A stretch of DNA of 24,533 bases from Duncaniella sp. (GTDB lineage: Bacteria; Bacteroidota; Bacteroidia; Bacteroidales; Muribaculaceae), in contig NZ_JAIDEN010000043.1 of the NCBI RefSeq assembly GCF_029054785.1, forward strand, positions 1-24,533, written 5' to 3'. A program made the position numbers and the translations under genes. Below are positions 1-8,887 of this stretch, one piece after another. The number at the start of each line of letters is the position of its first letter. The stretch's first letter is position 1. Below the pieces are notes generated by a model that had not been told where the DNA came from, did no database searches, and saw nothing but the letters and a program-made list of their open reading frames with translations.

Positions 1-9
1 AAACTATCA

Positions 10-1500
10 ATGAGCCGCAACCATGTGGAGCGGACATTGGGCAAGCCGGCATCGGAGTTCACGAGAGCCGACATTATTGACTATGTCGGCCGGGAAGGTA
101 TCGAAATGGTCAATTTCATGTATGCTGCTGCCGACGGGCGCCTGAAGACACTTAATTTTGTGATTAATTCTCAGGAATATCTGGAAACAATCCTCTCCAC
201 AGGCGAGCGTGTTGACGGCTCAAGCCTCTTCCCGTTTATTGAAGCCGGACGCAGCGACCTGTATGTCATCCCGCGTTATTCGTCTGCATTCCGCGATCCG
301 TTTGCCGAACTTCCGACATTGACTCTGCTGTGCAGCTATTTCGACAAGGACGGACAACCTCTTGACAGTGATCCGCGAAGAATTCTCGAAAGGGCCTGCA
401 AAGAATTCACCGAAGTTTCAGGGATGGAATTCGAGTGTATGGGAGAGCTGGAATTTTATGTTATAGGAGCGGATCCCGGTATGTTCCCGGCTACTGATCA
501 AAAGGGCTACCATGAATCCGGTCCCTTTGCCAAATTTAATGAATTCCGCACCAAGGCAATGTCGCTGATCGCATCTACCGGCGGTCAGATCAAATACGGT
601 CACTCCGAAGTAGGCAACTTTAAGCATAATTCTCTCATCTATGAGCAGAATGAAATCGAGTTCCTTCCGAATCCGGCACTCAGTGCCGCAGACCAGTTGC
701 TGCTTGCAAAGTGGGTAATCCGCGAGTTGGCTGCTAAGGAAGGTCTGAATGTGACGTTTGCACCCAAAATCACAGTCGGCAAGGCCGGTTCCGGCTTCCA
801 TATTCACATGCGTCTGATGAAAGACGGTCACAACATGACCCAGAGTGCGGATCGTACACTCAGTAACGATGCCCGCCGGGCCATCGCCGGACTCATGACG
901 CTGGCTCCGTCCATCACTGCTTTCGGTAACGCAAATCCGACAAGTTATCTGCGCCTCGTTCCGCATCAGGAAGCACCTACAAATATTTGTTGGGGCGACA
1001 GAAACCGTTCAGTCCTCGTCCGTGTGCCTCTTGGCTGGACCTCAGGCAAGGATATGTGTGTGCAAGTCAATCCGGCTGACAGATGCGAGATTGAAACATA
1101 CGGCAAGCAGACCTTTGAAATGCGCTCGCCTGACTGCTCGGCTAATGTCTACCAGCTCATGGCCGCTCTTTGTGTGGCGGCCAGGCTTGGCTTCGAAATG
1201 GATGAGAAGGAAGCCCTGGAGATTGCATCGCGGACCTATGTCGATGTCAACATACACGCCAAGGAGAATGCCGCAAAACTTGCCGTGCTTGAAACTCTTC
1301 CGACATGCTGTGTAGAATCAGCTGATTGTCTTGAAAAACAGAGAGCGATCTATGAGAACCGCAATGTGTTTGCCCCCGCAATGATCGACGATCTTATCAA
1401 GCAGCTTAGAGCGTTTGACGACAAGGCACTTGCCGCCAAAGTGAATTCCGATCCGGTAGAACTTCAGAAACTTGTCAACCGTTATTTCTATTGCGGTTAA
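10..1500 (+). CDS. Glutamine synthetase, type I-like (496 aa)
   Basis: The product should make glutamine from glutamate, ammonia and ATP in the cytosol. A beta-grasp N-terminal domain covers roughly residues 20-115 and the catalytic domain the rest. Recognisable family motifs are ELEFYV (146-151), EQNEIEF (212-218), GSGFHIHM (260-267, the ATP/glutamate-loop motif GSGxHxH), NPTSYLRLVP (309-318) and RNRSVLVRVP (331-340). The length is close to the usual 440-500 aa of type I enzymes and well below the roughly 700 aa of the type III enzyme also common in Bacteroidales. It could therefore be a secondary glutamine synthetase or a gamma-glutamyl ligase relative. I see no typical adenylylation-site motif near the C-terminus. 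The frame is still open to the left edge (three codons), so the ATG at 10 is the best visible start but cannot be confirmed. A hairpin follows the stop. Confidence 0.9.
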   Translation: MSRNHVERTLGKPASEFTRADIIDYVGREGIEMVNFMYAAADGRLKTLNFVINSQEYLETILSTGERVDGSSLFPFIEAGRSDLYVIPRYSSAFRDPFAELPTLTLLCSYFDKDGQPLDSDPRRILERACKEFTEVSGMEFECMGELEFYVIGADPGMFPATDQKGYHESGPFAKFNEFRTKAMSLIASTGGQIKYGHSEVGNFKHNSLIYEQNEIEFLPNPALSAADQLLLAKWVIRELAAKEGLNVTFAPKITVGKAGSGFHIHMRLMKDGHNMTQSADRTLSNDARRAIAGLMTLAPSITAFGNANPTSYLRLVPHQEAPTNICWGDRNRSVLVRVPLGWTSGKDMCVQVNPADRCEIETYGKQTFEMRSPDCSANVYQLMAALCVAARLGFEMDEKEALEIASRTYVDVNIHAKENAAKLAVLETLPTCCVESADCLEKQRAIYENRNVFAPAMIDDLIKQLRAFDDKALAAKVNSDPVELQKLVNRYFYCG

Positions 1501-1509
1501 ACATAGAAG

Positions 1510-1534
1510 GGGAGGGTGTTTTTTACATCCTCCC
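1510..1534 (+). terminator. Hairpin after glutamine synthetase, probable terminator
   Basis: Arms GGGAGGGTGT (1510-1519) and ACATCCTCCC (1525-1534) pair over 10 bp with one G-U wobble around a TTTTT loop, starting 9 nt after the stop. The sequence beyond it is GCTTTG, so a strong U-run is missing. It is a probable but imperfect intrinsic terminator. Confidence 0.5.
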
Positions 1535-1596
1535 GCTTTGATGATATTGATAACATTAATTTAAAATTTAGACTCTCCCCGCCACTCACACTGTTT

Positions 1597-3612
1597 ATGT
1601 CCGTACAACAACGTATCACCGAACTTAGAGAAGAGCTTAATCGTCTCAATCATGCCTATTATGTGGAGAATTCGCCCGTAGCGAGTGACTATGACTATGA
1701 CATGATGATGAAAGAGCTGGAAAGACTTGAAACTGAGCATCCTGAATTTGACGACCCGTTTTCGCCGTCTCATCGTGTGGGATCCGATATAACCAAGGGG
1801 TTCACTCAGGTGGCTCATGTCCGACCGATGCTTTCGTTGGGCAACACATACAGTGTGGATGAGGTCGAAGACTGGATCCGCAGATGTAACGATTCGCTTG
1901 GCAATTCGGCAGGCTTGAAATCCGTGCCGATAGTCGGCGAGATGAAATTCGACGGGACGAGTATATCTCTTGTCTATGAAAACGGACGTCTGGTCCGTGC
2001 TGTCACCAGAGGTGACGGAGAGAAGGGTGATGACGTAACTGAAAATGTCAAGACCATACGCAGTATCCCGTTGGTGCTTCAGGGGACAGGCTATCCGCAG
2101 TCGTTCGAGATCCGTGGAGAGATCGTGCTTCCCTGGAAGGCTTTTGACCGGCTGAATGAAGAGAGGGCTTTCAATGAGGAGCCTCTTTTTGCCAATCCGC
2201 GTAATGCCGCTGCCGGGACACTGAAGATGCAGAACTCCGCCGAGGTTTCACGCCGAGGCCTTGATGCCTATTTCTATTATCTGATTTCTGACGAGCTCCC
2301 CGCCGACAACCACTATGATAATATGCTTGCCGCTCGTTCGTGGGGTTTCAAAGTCAGCAATCTGATGACTCTGATGGATTCTATCGAAGAGGTCGACAGC
2401 TTTATCACCCGTCTTGATCAGGAGCGCAAGGAGCTTCCGGTGGCAACCGATGGTCTGGTGTTCAAGGTCAACAATCTCCGTCAGCAACTGAACCTCGGCT
2501 ATACCTCCAAATCACCACGATGGGCAATTGCCTATAAATTCTCTGCCGAACGGGCTTTGGCACGTCTGCGTTTTGTGTCGTTTGAGGTAGGCCGCATGGG
2601 TATTATCACACCTGTTGCAAATCTCGAACCCGTTTTATTGTCAGGTACTATTGTCAAACGGGCTTCTCTTCACAATGAGGATATTGTGAAAGCTCTTGGA
2701 ATTCATGAACATGACATGCTTTATGTTGAAAAGGGCGGTGAGATCATTCCGAAGATCACCGGTGTCGATGAGTCAGCCCGCGACCAGGGAGCCGAACCTG
2801 TCAGATTTGTGACACATTGTCCTGACTGCGGCACTCCTCTGATCCGTATCCCCGGAGAAGCATCATGGCAGTGTCCCAACAAATATGGCTGCCGTCCGCA
2901 GATTATCGGACGTCTGGAGCACTATGTAGGGCGCCATGCAATGGATATTGACGGGGTGGGTGAAGAGAATGCTGCTTTGCTCTATGACGCGGGATTGGTG
3001 AGAAACATAGCTGATTTTTATATCTTGGAGGCTCCGGCACTGGAAGCACTTGAGCGCATCGGACCGCGTTCGGCCCAGCGAATCCTCGAAGGTGCTGAGA
3101 AGTCAAAGAGTGTGACATTCGATCGTGTGGTCTATGCGCTTTCAATTCCTTTTGTGGGTGAGACAGTAGCGAAAAAACTGGCCAAAGCGACCGGAGATAT
3201 TGACACTCTTATGGCTATGGGGCGCGATGAACTTACGGCCATTGATGATATTGGTCCGCGTATTGCCGATGCTGTCATCGAGCATTTCAGCGTAGAGTCG
3301 AACCGCGAGATCATTAGGCGGCTCAGAGAATACGGAGTGCAGATGTCGATGCCGAAAGAGGATGAAAGTGAGAAATCTGATATACTTGCAGGAAAAACGA
3401 TAGTCATCAGCGGTGTGTTTACGCTTCATTCACGTGAGGAATACAAAGAGATGATCGAACGTAACGGCGGCAAAAATTCCGGCTCGATCTCCAAAAAGAC
3501 ATCCTTCGTACTCGCAGGTGACAACATGGGTCCTGCCAAACTTGAAAAGGCCCGCTCCCTCGGAGTGGATATAATTAACGAAAACCAGTTCCTTGAAATG
3601 ATCAAGGGATAA
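1597..3612 (+). CDS. ligA: NAD+-dependent DNA ligase LigA
   Basis: Seals nicks in DNA using NAD+ during replication and repair. Domains appear in the standard order: a tyrosine-rich Ia region with NHAYYV and DYDYD near residues 18-35, the adenylation motif KFDG with the nucleotide-accepting Lys at 117, an OB-fold region, a four-cysteine zinc finger (C408, C411, C426, C432), a helix-hairpin-helix region (about 450-580) and a C-terminal BRCT domain (about 595-671). The ATG at 1597 gives 671 aa, the normal size for the family, and begins MSVQQRITELREEL. An upstream in-frame ATG at 1516 would add 27 residues unlike any LigA N-terminus and would start inside sequence next to the glutamine synthetase hairpin, so I rejected it. 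All key residues I looked for are present. The gene ends at a strong hairpin shared with the convergent nitroreductase gene. Confidence 0.97.
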   Translation: MSVQQRITELREELNRLNHAYYVENSPVASDYDYDMMMKELERLETEHPEFDDPFSPSHRVGSDITKGFTQVAHVRPMLSLGNTYSVDEVEDWIRRCNDSLGNSAGLKSVPIVGEMKFDGTSISLVYENGRLVRAVTRGDGEKGDDVTENVKTIRSIPLVLQGTGYPQSFEIRGEIVLPWKAFDRLNEERAFNEEPLFANPRNAAAGTLKMQNSAEVSRRGLDAYFYYLISDELPADNHYDNMLAARSWGFKVSNLMTLMDSIEEVDSFITRLDQERKELPVATDGLVFKVNNLRQQLNLGYTSKSPRWAIAYKFSAERALARLRFVSFEVGRMGIITPVANLEPVLLSGTIVKRASLHNEDIVKALGIHEHDMLYVEKGGEIIPKITGVDESARDQGAEPVRFVTHCPDCGTPLIRIPGEASWQCPNKYGCRPQIIGRLEHYVGRHAMDIDGVGEENAALLYDAGLVRNIADFYILEAPALEALERIGPRSAQRILEGAEKSKSVTFDRVVYALSIPFVGETVAKKLAKATGDIDTLMAMGRDELTAIDDIGPRIADAVIEHFSVESNREIIRRLREYGVQMSMPKEDESEKSDILAGKTIVISGVFTLHSREEYKEMIERNGGKNSGSISKKTSFVLAGDNMGPAKLEKARSLGVDIINENQFLEMIKG

Positions 3613-3634
3613 AATGGAGTTTTCCCTCATACAG

Positions 3635-3671
3635 AAGGCGGCTGAATTTAACGCGAAATTCAGCCGCCTTT
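3635..3671. terminator. Bidirectional terminator between ligA and nitroreductase gene
   Basis: A perfect 15-bp inverted repeat, AAGGCGGCTGAATTT (3635-3649) and AAATTCAGCCGCCTT (3656-3670), encloses the 6-nt loop AACGCG. It lies 22 nt after the ligA stop and 37 nt from the stop of the convergent gene. The U-tract is short (CCTTT), but position and stem strength fit a terminator serving both genes. Confidence 0.75.
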
Positions 3672-3707
3672 GATGCCTTTATGCCTGTATGAACGTCAGC
3701 TTTGGAC

Positions 3708-4460
3708 TCAGATCTCTATGCTCTGGCTTTTGAGGAACTCTTTGTATACTTTGGAGAACTGTTCGTTGGCCGCTTGAGGATAGCGGACTTCAGCGAAGAC
3801 CTGGGCAAGGTTTTCTTTGTTGTTTTCGGCCACGAATTTCTGCGATTCGGGATTGGCTTCCTCGGCGGCGTAGAATTCGCGGATCTCTGCATCGGTGGGG
3901 TTGTGATAGCTTTCGGAGTGGACAACTGCATCAAGAGGCAGGCGGTCCTGAAGAGCCGGGGTTTCGGCGGGATAGCCTACGGTTACGGTGATGACAGGAA
4001 CAACATTTTCTGGCAAGCCAAGCACTTCAGCGATCTGTCCGGCATTGTATGTTGTCGTGCCGAGATAGCATGTGCCGAGGCCCTCCATTTCTGCGATGGT
4101 GCAGAACTGCTGTGCAAAGAGCGACGTGTCAATCACGCCCCAGGTAAAACCCTGGAGATTGTTCATTCCGCCACGGGTTGCGTTCAGCTCACACCAGCGG
4201 TTGAAGCGGTTGAGGTCAAGGCAGAAAGTCAGCACTGCGGCTGCCCCTTTGATTGCAGGCTGGCTGAAGTGGGCGGGAGCAAGAGCTGCGATTTTTTCAG
4301 GATCGCGGTTGATGATGACGGAGTAAATCTGCATGTTGCCTGTGTTGGCGGCGCGAGTGGCTTTGGTAAGTATCTCACGGAGAAGATCTTCGCTCACAGG
4401 CCGTGACAGATCGTATTTGCGGATAGTACGGCGTGTGGAGAAATAGTCTGATGTATTCAT
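3708..4460 (-). CDS. Nitroreductase-family flavoprotein (NADPH-dependent, FMN)
   Basis: The 250-aa product resembles NfsA/FRP-like nitroreductases, FMN enzymes that pass electrons from NAD(P)H to nitro compounds, quinones or flavins in the cytosol. Seen in the sequence: the N-terminal RRTIRKYD signature (residues 10-17), a typical FMN phosphate-binding region in family proteins; the hydrophobic core with IAEMEGLGTCYLG, and the VTVGYPAE stretch that precedes the lid in this family. The last 60 residues are helical and charged. The natural substrate cannot be read from the sequence. It is a single-gene unit, convergent with ligA and divergent from nrdJ. I found no convincing promoter box upstream. 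The ATG at 4460 places the RR motif at the normal distance from the N-terminus. Confidence 0.85.
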   Translation of the reverse strand: MNTSDYFSTRRTIRKYDLSRPVSEDLLREILTKATRAANTGNMQIYSVIINRDPEKIAALAPAHFSQPAIKGAAAVLTFCLDLNRFNRWCELNATRGGMNNLQGFTWGVIDTSLFAQQFCTIAEMEGLGTCYLGTTTYNAGQIAEVLGLPENVVPVITVTVGYPAETPALQDRLPLDAVVHSESYHNPTDAEIREFYAAEEANPESQKFVAENNKENLAQVFAEVRYPQAANEQFSKVYKEFLKSQSIEI

Positions 4461-4556
4461 TGTGATAAGTTTTCAGAAAAGGTAAATAGTGATTGCGGAA
4501 ATGAGGCTGCAAGTTACAACTTTCTGCCAAGATGTAAATAACTTTCACAGGGAAAA

Positions 4557-4588
4557 TTTGCTTTATAGGAAATAAATAGTCACCTTTG
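4557..4588 (+). promoter_or_regulatory. Probable promoter of nrdJ
   Basis: TTTG at 4557-4560 and CACCTTTG at 4581-4588 are separated by 20 nt. This matches the Bacteroidota -33 TTTG / -7 TAnnTTTG layout, except that the TA of the -7 box is replaced by CA. Transcription would begin near 4595 and leave a leader of about 26 nt, too short for a cobalamin riboswitch. The rest of the 160-nt divergent gap (4461-4620) shows no other clear structure. Confidence 0.45.
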
Positions 4589-4620
4589 CATACAGAAAAA
4601 CCGCTTCTTAAATATCACTG

Positions 4621-7218
4621 ATGGAAAGAGATAAATACACTTTTGAACAGGCTTTTGCGGCTTCTGTCAAGTATTTTGACGGAGACGAACTCGCAGCAAA
4701 AGTCTGGGTGAGCAAGTATGCGCTCAAGGATTCTTTCGGGAATATCTATGAGCTGACGCCCGCCGACATGCACCATCGTCTGGCCAATGAGTTTGCCAGG
4801 ATTGAAAACAAGTATCCGAATCCGCTGAGCGCTGATGAAATCTATGAGCTGCTTGACGGATTTAAATATGTGGTTCCGCAAGGCAGTCCGATGGCCGGAA
4901 TCGGTAATAATTTCCAGACTGGATCTCTGTCAAACTGTTTCGTCGTAGGGCTTGACGGGCATCCCGATTCATACGGCAGCATCATGAAGGTCGATGAAGA
5001 GCAGGTGCAGCTGATGAAGCGCCGCGGTGGAGTGGGGCATGACCTCAGCGACCTGCGCCCGAAAGGGATGCCGGTCAAGAATTCGGCTCTGACATCAACA
5101 GGCCTTGTGCCTTTCATGGAGCGTTATTCGAATTCTACACGTGAAGTGGCTCAGGATGGCCGACGTGGCGCGCTGATGCTAACTGTCGCTATCAAGCATC
5201 CGGATTCAGAGCGTTTCATCGATGCAAAACTTGAACAGGGTAAGATCACAGGCGCTAATGTCTCGGTCAAGATCGACGATGACTTCATGGCCTGCGTCGA
5301 GCGTAACGAAAAATACACCTGCCAGTTCCCTGTCTACGGAAATGATCCATTGGTCAAGACCGAGATAGACGCGAAAGCGCTTTGGGACAAGATTGTCTAT
5401 AACGCATGGAAATCAGCCGAACCGGGAGTCCTTTTCTGGGATACCATCACCCGTGAATCAGTGCCGGACTGCTATGCCGATCTCGGTTTCCAGACCGTAT
5501 CGACAAATCCGTGCGGTGAGATTCCACTCTGTCCGTATGACAGTTGCCGTCTGATTGCAATAAACCTCTATTCCTACGTTAAAAATCCGTTTACATCCGA
5601 GGCATATTTTGATTTCGGCCTTTTCCGCGAGCATGTAGGTAAAGCCCAGCGCCTGATGGATGACATCATTGATCTTGAAATGGAAAAGATCGACGCCATC
5701 ATTGAGAAAATCAAGGCGGATCCTGAAAACGAGGAAGTCAAGGCGACAGAGCTGAACCTTTGGGCTAAAATCAAGAAAAAGACTCTCAAGGGCCGTCGCA
5801 CGGGGCTCGGTACCACCGCCGAGGGTGATATGATCGCCGCACTCGGTCTGCGCTATGGAACAACTGAAGCCACTGAGAAGTCGGTTGAAGTACACCGTGC
5901 TTTGGCGCTGGCTGCATTCTCTTCATCCGTACAGATGGCCAAGGAGCGCGGAGCATTCGAAGTCTATGATGCGAACCGCGAGCGCAACAATCCATATATC
6001 AGTCGTCTGCGTGAGGCGTGTCCTGAGCTGGCTGTCGAGATGGAAGCCCACGGTCGCCGCAACATCGCCTGTCTGACAATCGCACCGACCGGCACAACAT
6101 CTCTGATGACCCGCACGTCGTCAGGTATCGAACCTGTATTCATGCCGGTCTACAAACGCCGCCGCAAGGTCAATGCTAATGATGCCGATGTGCATGTTGA
6201 TTTTGTCGATGAGTCAGGCGATGCTTTCGAAGAGTTCGTTGTCTATCATCCGAAATTTATCGAATGGATGCGGATCAACGGGATCGAGATCCGCGACGAT
6301 TACAGCCAGCAGGAGCTTGACGCGCTTGTGGAGCGTTCGCCTTACCACAAGGCTACCGCTAATGACATCGACTGGCTGGAGAAAGTCAAGATGCAGGGTG
6401 CTGTACAGAAGTGGGTAGACCATTCAATCTCTGTGACCATCAATCTTCCGGCTGATACCGATGTAGAACTTGTCAACCGCCTTTATATGGAAGCATGGAA
6501 GGCGGGCTGTAAGGGCTGCACGATCTATCGCGACGGCTGCCGTTCCGGAGTCCTGATCTCGGCTGACGAGAACAAGAAAAAGGACCGTGAAAAGGGTGTC
6601 GACACAACATCGGATGCGAATGCCAAGGAGTCTAAACAGCAGGATCTTTCAGATACCATCTCGGCACATCCTGTCGGCAAGCGCCCGATAGAGTTGGAGG
6701 CTGATGTTGTCAGATTCCAGAATAATAAAGAAAAATGGATTGCGTTTGTCGGTCTTAAGAACGGACAGCCATATGAGATCTTCACCGGTCTTGCCGATGA
6801 TGAGGACGGAATCTTCTGTCCCAAGTCAGTATCTAAAGGCAAGATCATAAAGGCGACTGACGATAAGGGAAACAAGCGTTATGACTTCCAGTTCATCAAC
6901 AAACGTGGATACAAGACAACCATCGAAGGTCTTTCGGATAAGTTCAACCCTGAATACTGGAACTATGCCAAACTTATTTCCGGTGTGCTTCGTTACGGAA
7001 TGCCGATTGACCAGGTCATCAAACTTGTCAACGGTCTTGAGCTTGACTCGCAGTCGATCAACACATGGAAAATGGGCGTTGAACGTGCGCTGAAAAAGTA
7101 TCTTCCGTCAGGAACTCCCGCCGGAGGACAGAAGTGTCCCAACTGCGGACAGGAGACCCTGGTCTATCAGGAAGGTTGTCTGATCTGCACATCCTGCGGT
7201 TCGTCAAGATGCGGATGA
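4621..7218 (+). CDS. nrdJ: Adenosylcobalamin-dependent (class II) ribonucleoside-diphosphate reductase
   Basis: Reduces ribonucleotides to deoxyribonucleotides using a radical from coenzyme B12, needing neither oxygen nor a separate activase. The barrel carries LSNCF (redox Cys106), NPCGEIPL (Cys298, the probable thiyl-radical cysteine) and PTGTTS (489-494). After a charged, low-complexity linker (about 645-685) comes a domain resembling the TSCPD/RNR-associated fold (about 685-820). The C-terminus is cysteine-rich: C839, C842, C853 and C856 could form a zinc ribbon, and C859/C864 sit in the flexible tail expected to re-reduce the active site. At 865 aa it fits the long NrdJ type. B12 dependence is known for the family; that this host imports or makes B12 is inferred. 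The ATG at 4621 lies 33 nt after the candidate -7 box. Its TGA abuts the stop of the opposite-strand gene. Confidence 0.95.
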   Translation: MERDKYTFEQAFAASVKYFDGDELAAKVWVSKYALKDSFGNIYELTPADMHHRLANEFARIENKYPNPLSADEIYELLDGFKYVVPQGSPMAGIGNNFQTGSLSNCFVVGLDGHPDSYGSIMKVDEEQVQLMKRRGGVGHDLSDLRPKGMPVKNSALTSTGLVPFMERYSNSTREVAQDGRRGALMLTVAIKHPDSERFIDAKLEQGKITGANVSVKIDDDFMACVERNEKYTCQFPVYGNDPLVKTEIDAKALWDKIVYNAWKSAEPGVLFWDTITRESVPDCYADLGFQTVSTNPCGEIPLCPYDSCRLIAINLYSYVKNPFTSEAYFDFGLFREHVGKAQRLMDDIIDLEMEKIDAIIEKIKADPENEEVKATELNLWAKIKKKTLKGRRTGLGTTAEGDMIAALGLRYGTTEATEKSVEVHRALALAAFSSSVQMAKERGAFEVYDANRERNNPYISRLREACPELAVEMEAHGRRNIACLTIAPTGTTSLMTRTSSGIEPVFMPVYKRRRKVNANDADVHVDFVDESGDAFEEFVVYHPKFIEWMRINGIEIRDDYSQQELDALVERSPYHKATANDIDWLEKVKMQGAVQKWVDHSISVTINLPADTDVELVNRLYMEAWKAGCKGCTIYRDGCRSGVLISADENKKKDREKGVDTTSDANAKESKQQDLSDTISAHPVGKRPIELEADVVRFQNNKEKWIAFVGLKNGQPYEIFTGLADDEDGIFCPKSVSKGKIIKATDDKGNKRYDFQFINKRGYKTTIEGLSDKFNPEYWNYAKLISGVLRYGMPIDQVIKLVNGLELDSQSINTWKMGVERALKKYLPSGTPAGGQKCPNCGQETLVYQEGCLICTSCGSSRCG

Positions 7219-8865
7219 TCAGAGAATTGATTCCAGCGTGACAGAAGTGTTGTGGTCCGTCAGATAAAGTTGTTCGCGCGGCTCATAATGCTTTGAGAAT
7301 ATAGAGGCGGCAGTGTCATTCATGGCATTGCCGCTTACTTTTATCCCCGCCATATCGAGAGCGGATGGACAGAATGAGCGAGAGGTGGAAATCCGTCGTG
7401 AGATATTGGCCCTGACAGCATCGGTTGCATCAGGATAACATTGTATAAAGTGCGACGAGAGCCATGCGATCATCGGCACGTGGACCTGATGGATTGTAGG
7501 GCGTGGGGAGGCGTGGAGAAAGCGTCCTGATCCGTTGTCGAAAATGTCTTCTCCATGATCCGATGTGTAAAGCAGGCCGGCAAGAACATTGTCGATTGAA
7601 TCAAGGCGTGTGATGCAGTCGTTCAGAAGTCTGTCGGTAGCCACGATGGTATTGTCGTAGGCATTGATAAGTTTTTCTCGGTTGCTTTTTGTCGCCTCGG
7701 TGTAGTCACACGGCGTGAAAATTTCATCCGCTTCTGAGTAGCGGTCGAGATAGTTGAAATGAGAGCCGTATGTGTGCAGTACAATCAGTTGTTTAGGTGA
7801 CTGACGAGCCAGAATCTGATCGACATACGGCAGTAGCTCTGAATCAGGACGGCTGTTCTGGTTCAGATCAAGTGAAAGATCTCCAGTCTCTTTGATGAAA
7901 ACGCAGAAGTCACTTTCCTTGGCGAAAAAGTCAATAAAGGAGTTGTTGTAGCGCTGGTTTGATAAAAATGCTGTTGCAAATCCGGCCTCCTTGAATGCAG
8001 TGACCATACTTTTGACATGATATATTTCTGAGTTGAAGTTTGTTGCATCGACAGGGCTCAGCAGCATCGGCACGCTCTTGTGAGTGGTGTTGCTTTCGCT
8101 GTAAGCATTCGGAGCGGCAAAGAGGTCGGCTCTCTTTGACAGTTTCGGATTTGTCGGACGTTCGTAGCCGAGGATCTCCCAGTTTTCGGCGCGTGCGGTT
8201 TCTCCGATGACAAGAATATAGATTTCCCGTTCGTCAGATGGATGGACGGCTGATGATGCATAGGTGAAATCCTTTGATGTCTCGGAATAGTTGCCGGTTT
8301 TGACGGTCCTGTCAAATGCCAGGTAGATATTATAGCATACGTTGACAGGATATAGATCGTCGGTAATGGAATATGGCCGCCACGCATAACTGAATATCAA
8401 GGAGATGATTCCAAAAGAGCTGACTATGGTTGACACCTTGCGGTTGGATTTCAGGAAATCAAGTGGCAATCTGATTTTCTTCCGTGTGAATATGACTCCG
8501 GTAACCAGAGTCGGTACATAGAGGACTACAACCGTGATGATGACCGGCAGCATGTTGCCGAGTAGCTCTGCCACTTCCGATGTGTTGGTTGTGACAAGAT
8601 TCAGGAACATGTCTACTGCAATTACACTGCGTCCATAAAGATCAAGAAGAACTATCTGGAAAGCGGCGAAAAAAATCAGCGGGAACATGAGCCATACACT
8701 CCGCCCCAGTTTCGGGGAGAGACTGAGAAGTAACCATATCAGCCCCCCAGGCAAAAGGATATTGGTGAGAGCACCCGCAAGAGAAAGAGGCTCGGTGAAG
8801 GAGAGTATGAAATTGGGAATGAGGAGAGTCAGCAGGAAATAGTAAAAAACGAAATACTTATACAT
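7219..8865 (-). CDS. Phosphoethanolamine transferase (EptA/sulfatase superfamily)
   Basis: An inner-membrane enzyme expected to transfer phosphoethanolamine from phosphatidylethanolamine to lipid A or another envelope glycan. About five hydrophobic segments fill the first 165 residues. The periplasmic catalytic domain follows, with GETARAENW (the Thr at about 223 should be the phosphorylated nucleophile; family form GETxRAD), GYERPTNP, HTYGSH and SDHGEDI, which supply the metal ligands. The size (548 aa) is usual for EptA relatives. The ATG at 8865 is preferred to a TTG four codons upstream (8877). The gene follows the outer membrane barrel gene by 22 nt on the same strand and probably shares its transcript. 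Which lipid it modifies cannot be seen; cationic-peptide resistance is a possible consequence, by inference. Confidence 0.88.
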   Translation of the reverse strand: MYKYFVFYYFLLTLLIPNFILSFTEPLSLAGALTNILLPGGLIWLLLSLSPKLGRSVWLMFPLIFFAAFQIVLLDLYGRSVIAVDMFLNLVTTNTSEVAELLGNMLPVIITVVVLYVPTLVTGVIFTRKKIRLPLDFLKSNRKVSTIVSSFGIISLIFSYAWRPYSITDDLYPVNVCYNIYLAFDRTVKTGNYSETSKDFTYASSAVHPSDEREIYILVIGETARAENWEILGYERPTNPKLSKRADLFAAPNAYSESNTTHKSVPMLLSPVDATNFNSEIYHVKSMVTAFKEAGFATAFLSNQRYNNSFIDFFAKESDFCVFIKETGDLSLDLNQNSRPDSELLPYVDQILARQSPKQLIVLHTYGSHFNYLDRYSEADEIFTPCDYTEATKSNREKLINAYDNTIVATDRLLNDCITRLDSIDNVLAGLLYTSDHGEDIFDNGSGRFLHASPRPTIHQVHVPMIAWLSSHFIQCYPDATDAVRANISRRISTSRSFCPSALDMAGIKVSGNAMNDTAASIFSKHYEPREQLYLTDHNTSVTLESIL

Positions 8866-8887
8866 GATTGGTTTCAATAAATCCTTG

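Noticed and set aside
1516..1596. Upstream in-frame ATG extending LigA by 27 residues
   Set aside because: The added residues do not resemble a LigA N-terminus, and the start at 1597 gives the usual 671 aa.
3702..4406. Open frame of 234 codons on the plus strand opposite the nitroreductase gene
   Set aside because: Antisense shadow of a recognised gene. The composition is biased to Phe, Gly and Cys and it runs out of the bidirectional terminator region.
4461..4620. Possible cobalamin riboswitch before nrdJ
   Set aside because: No B12-box-like GCCACTG core or room for the fold between the predicted transcription start and the ATG.
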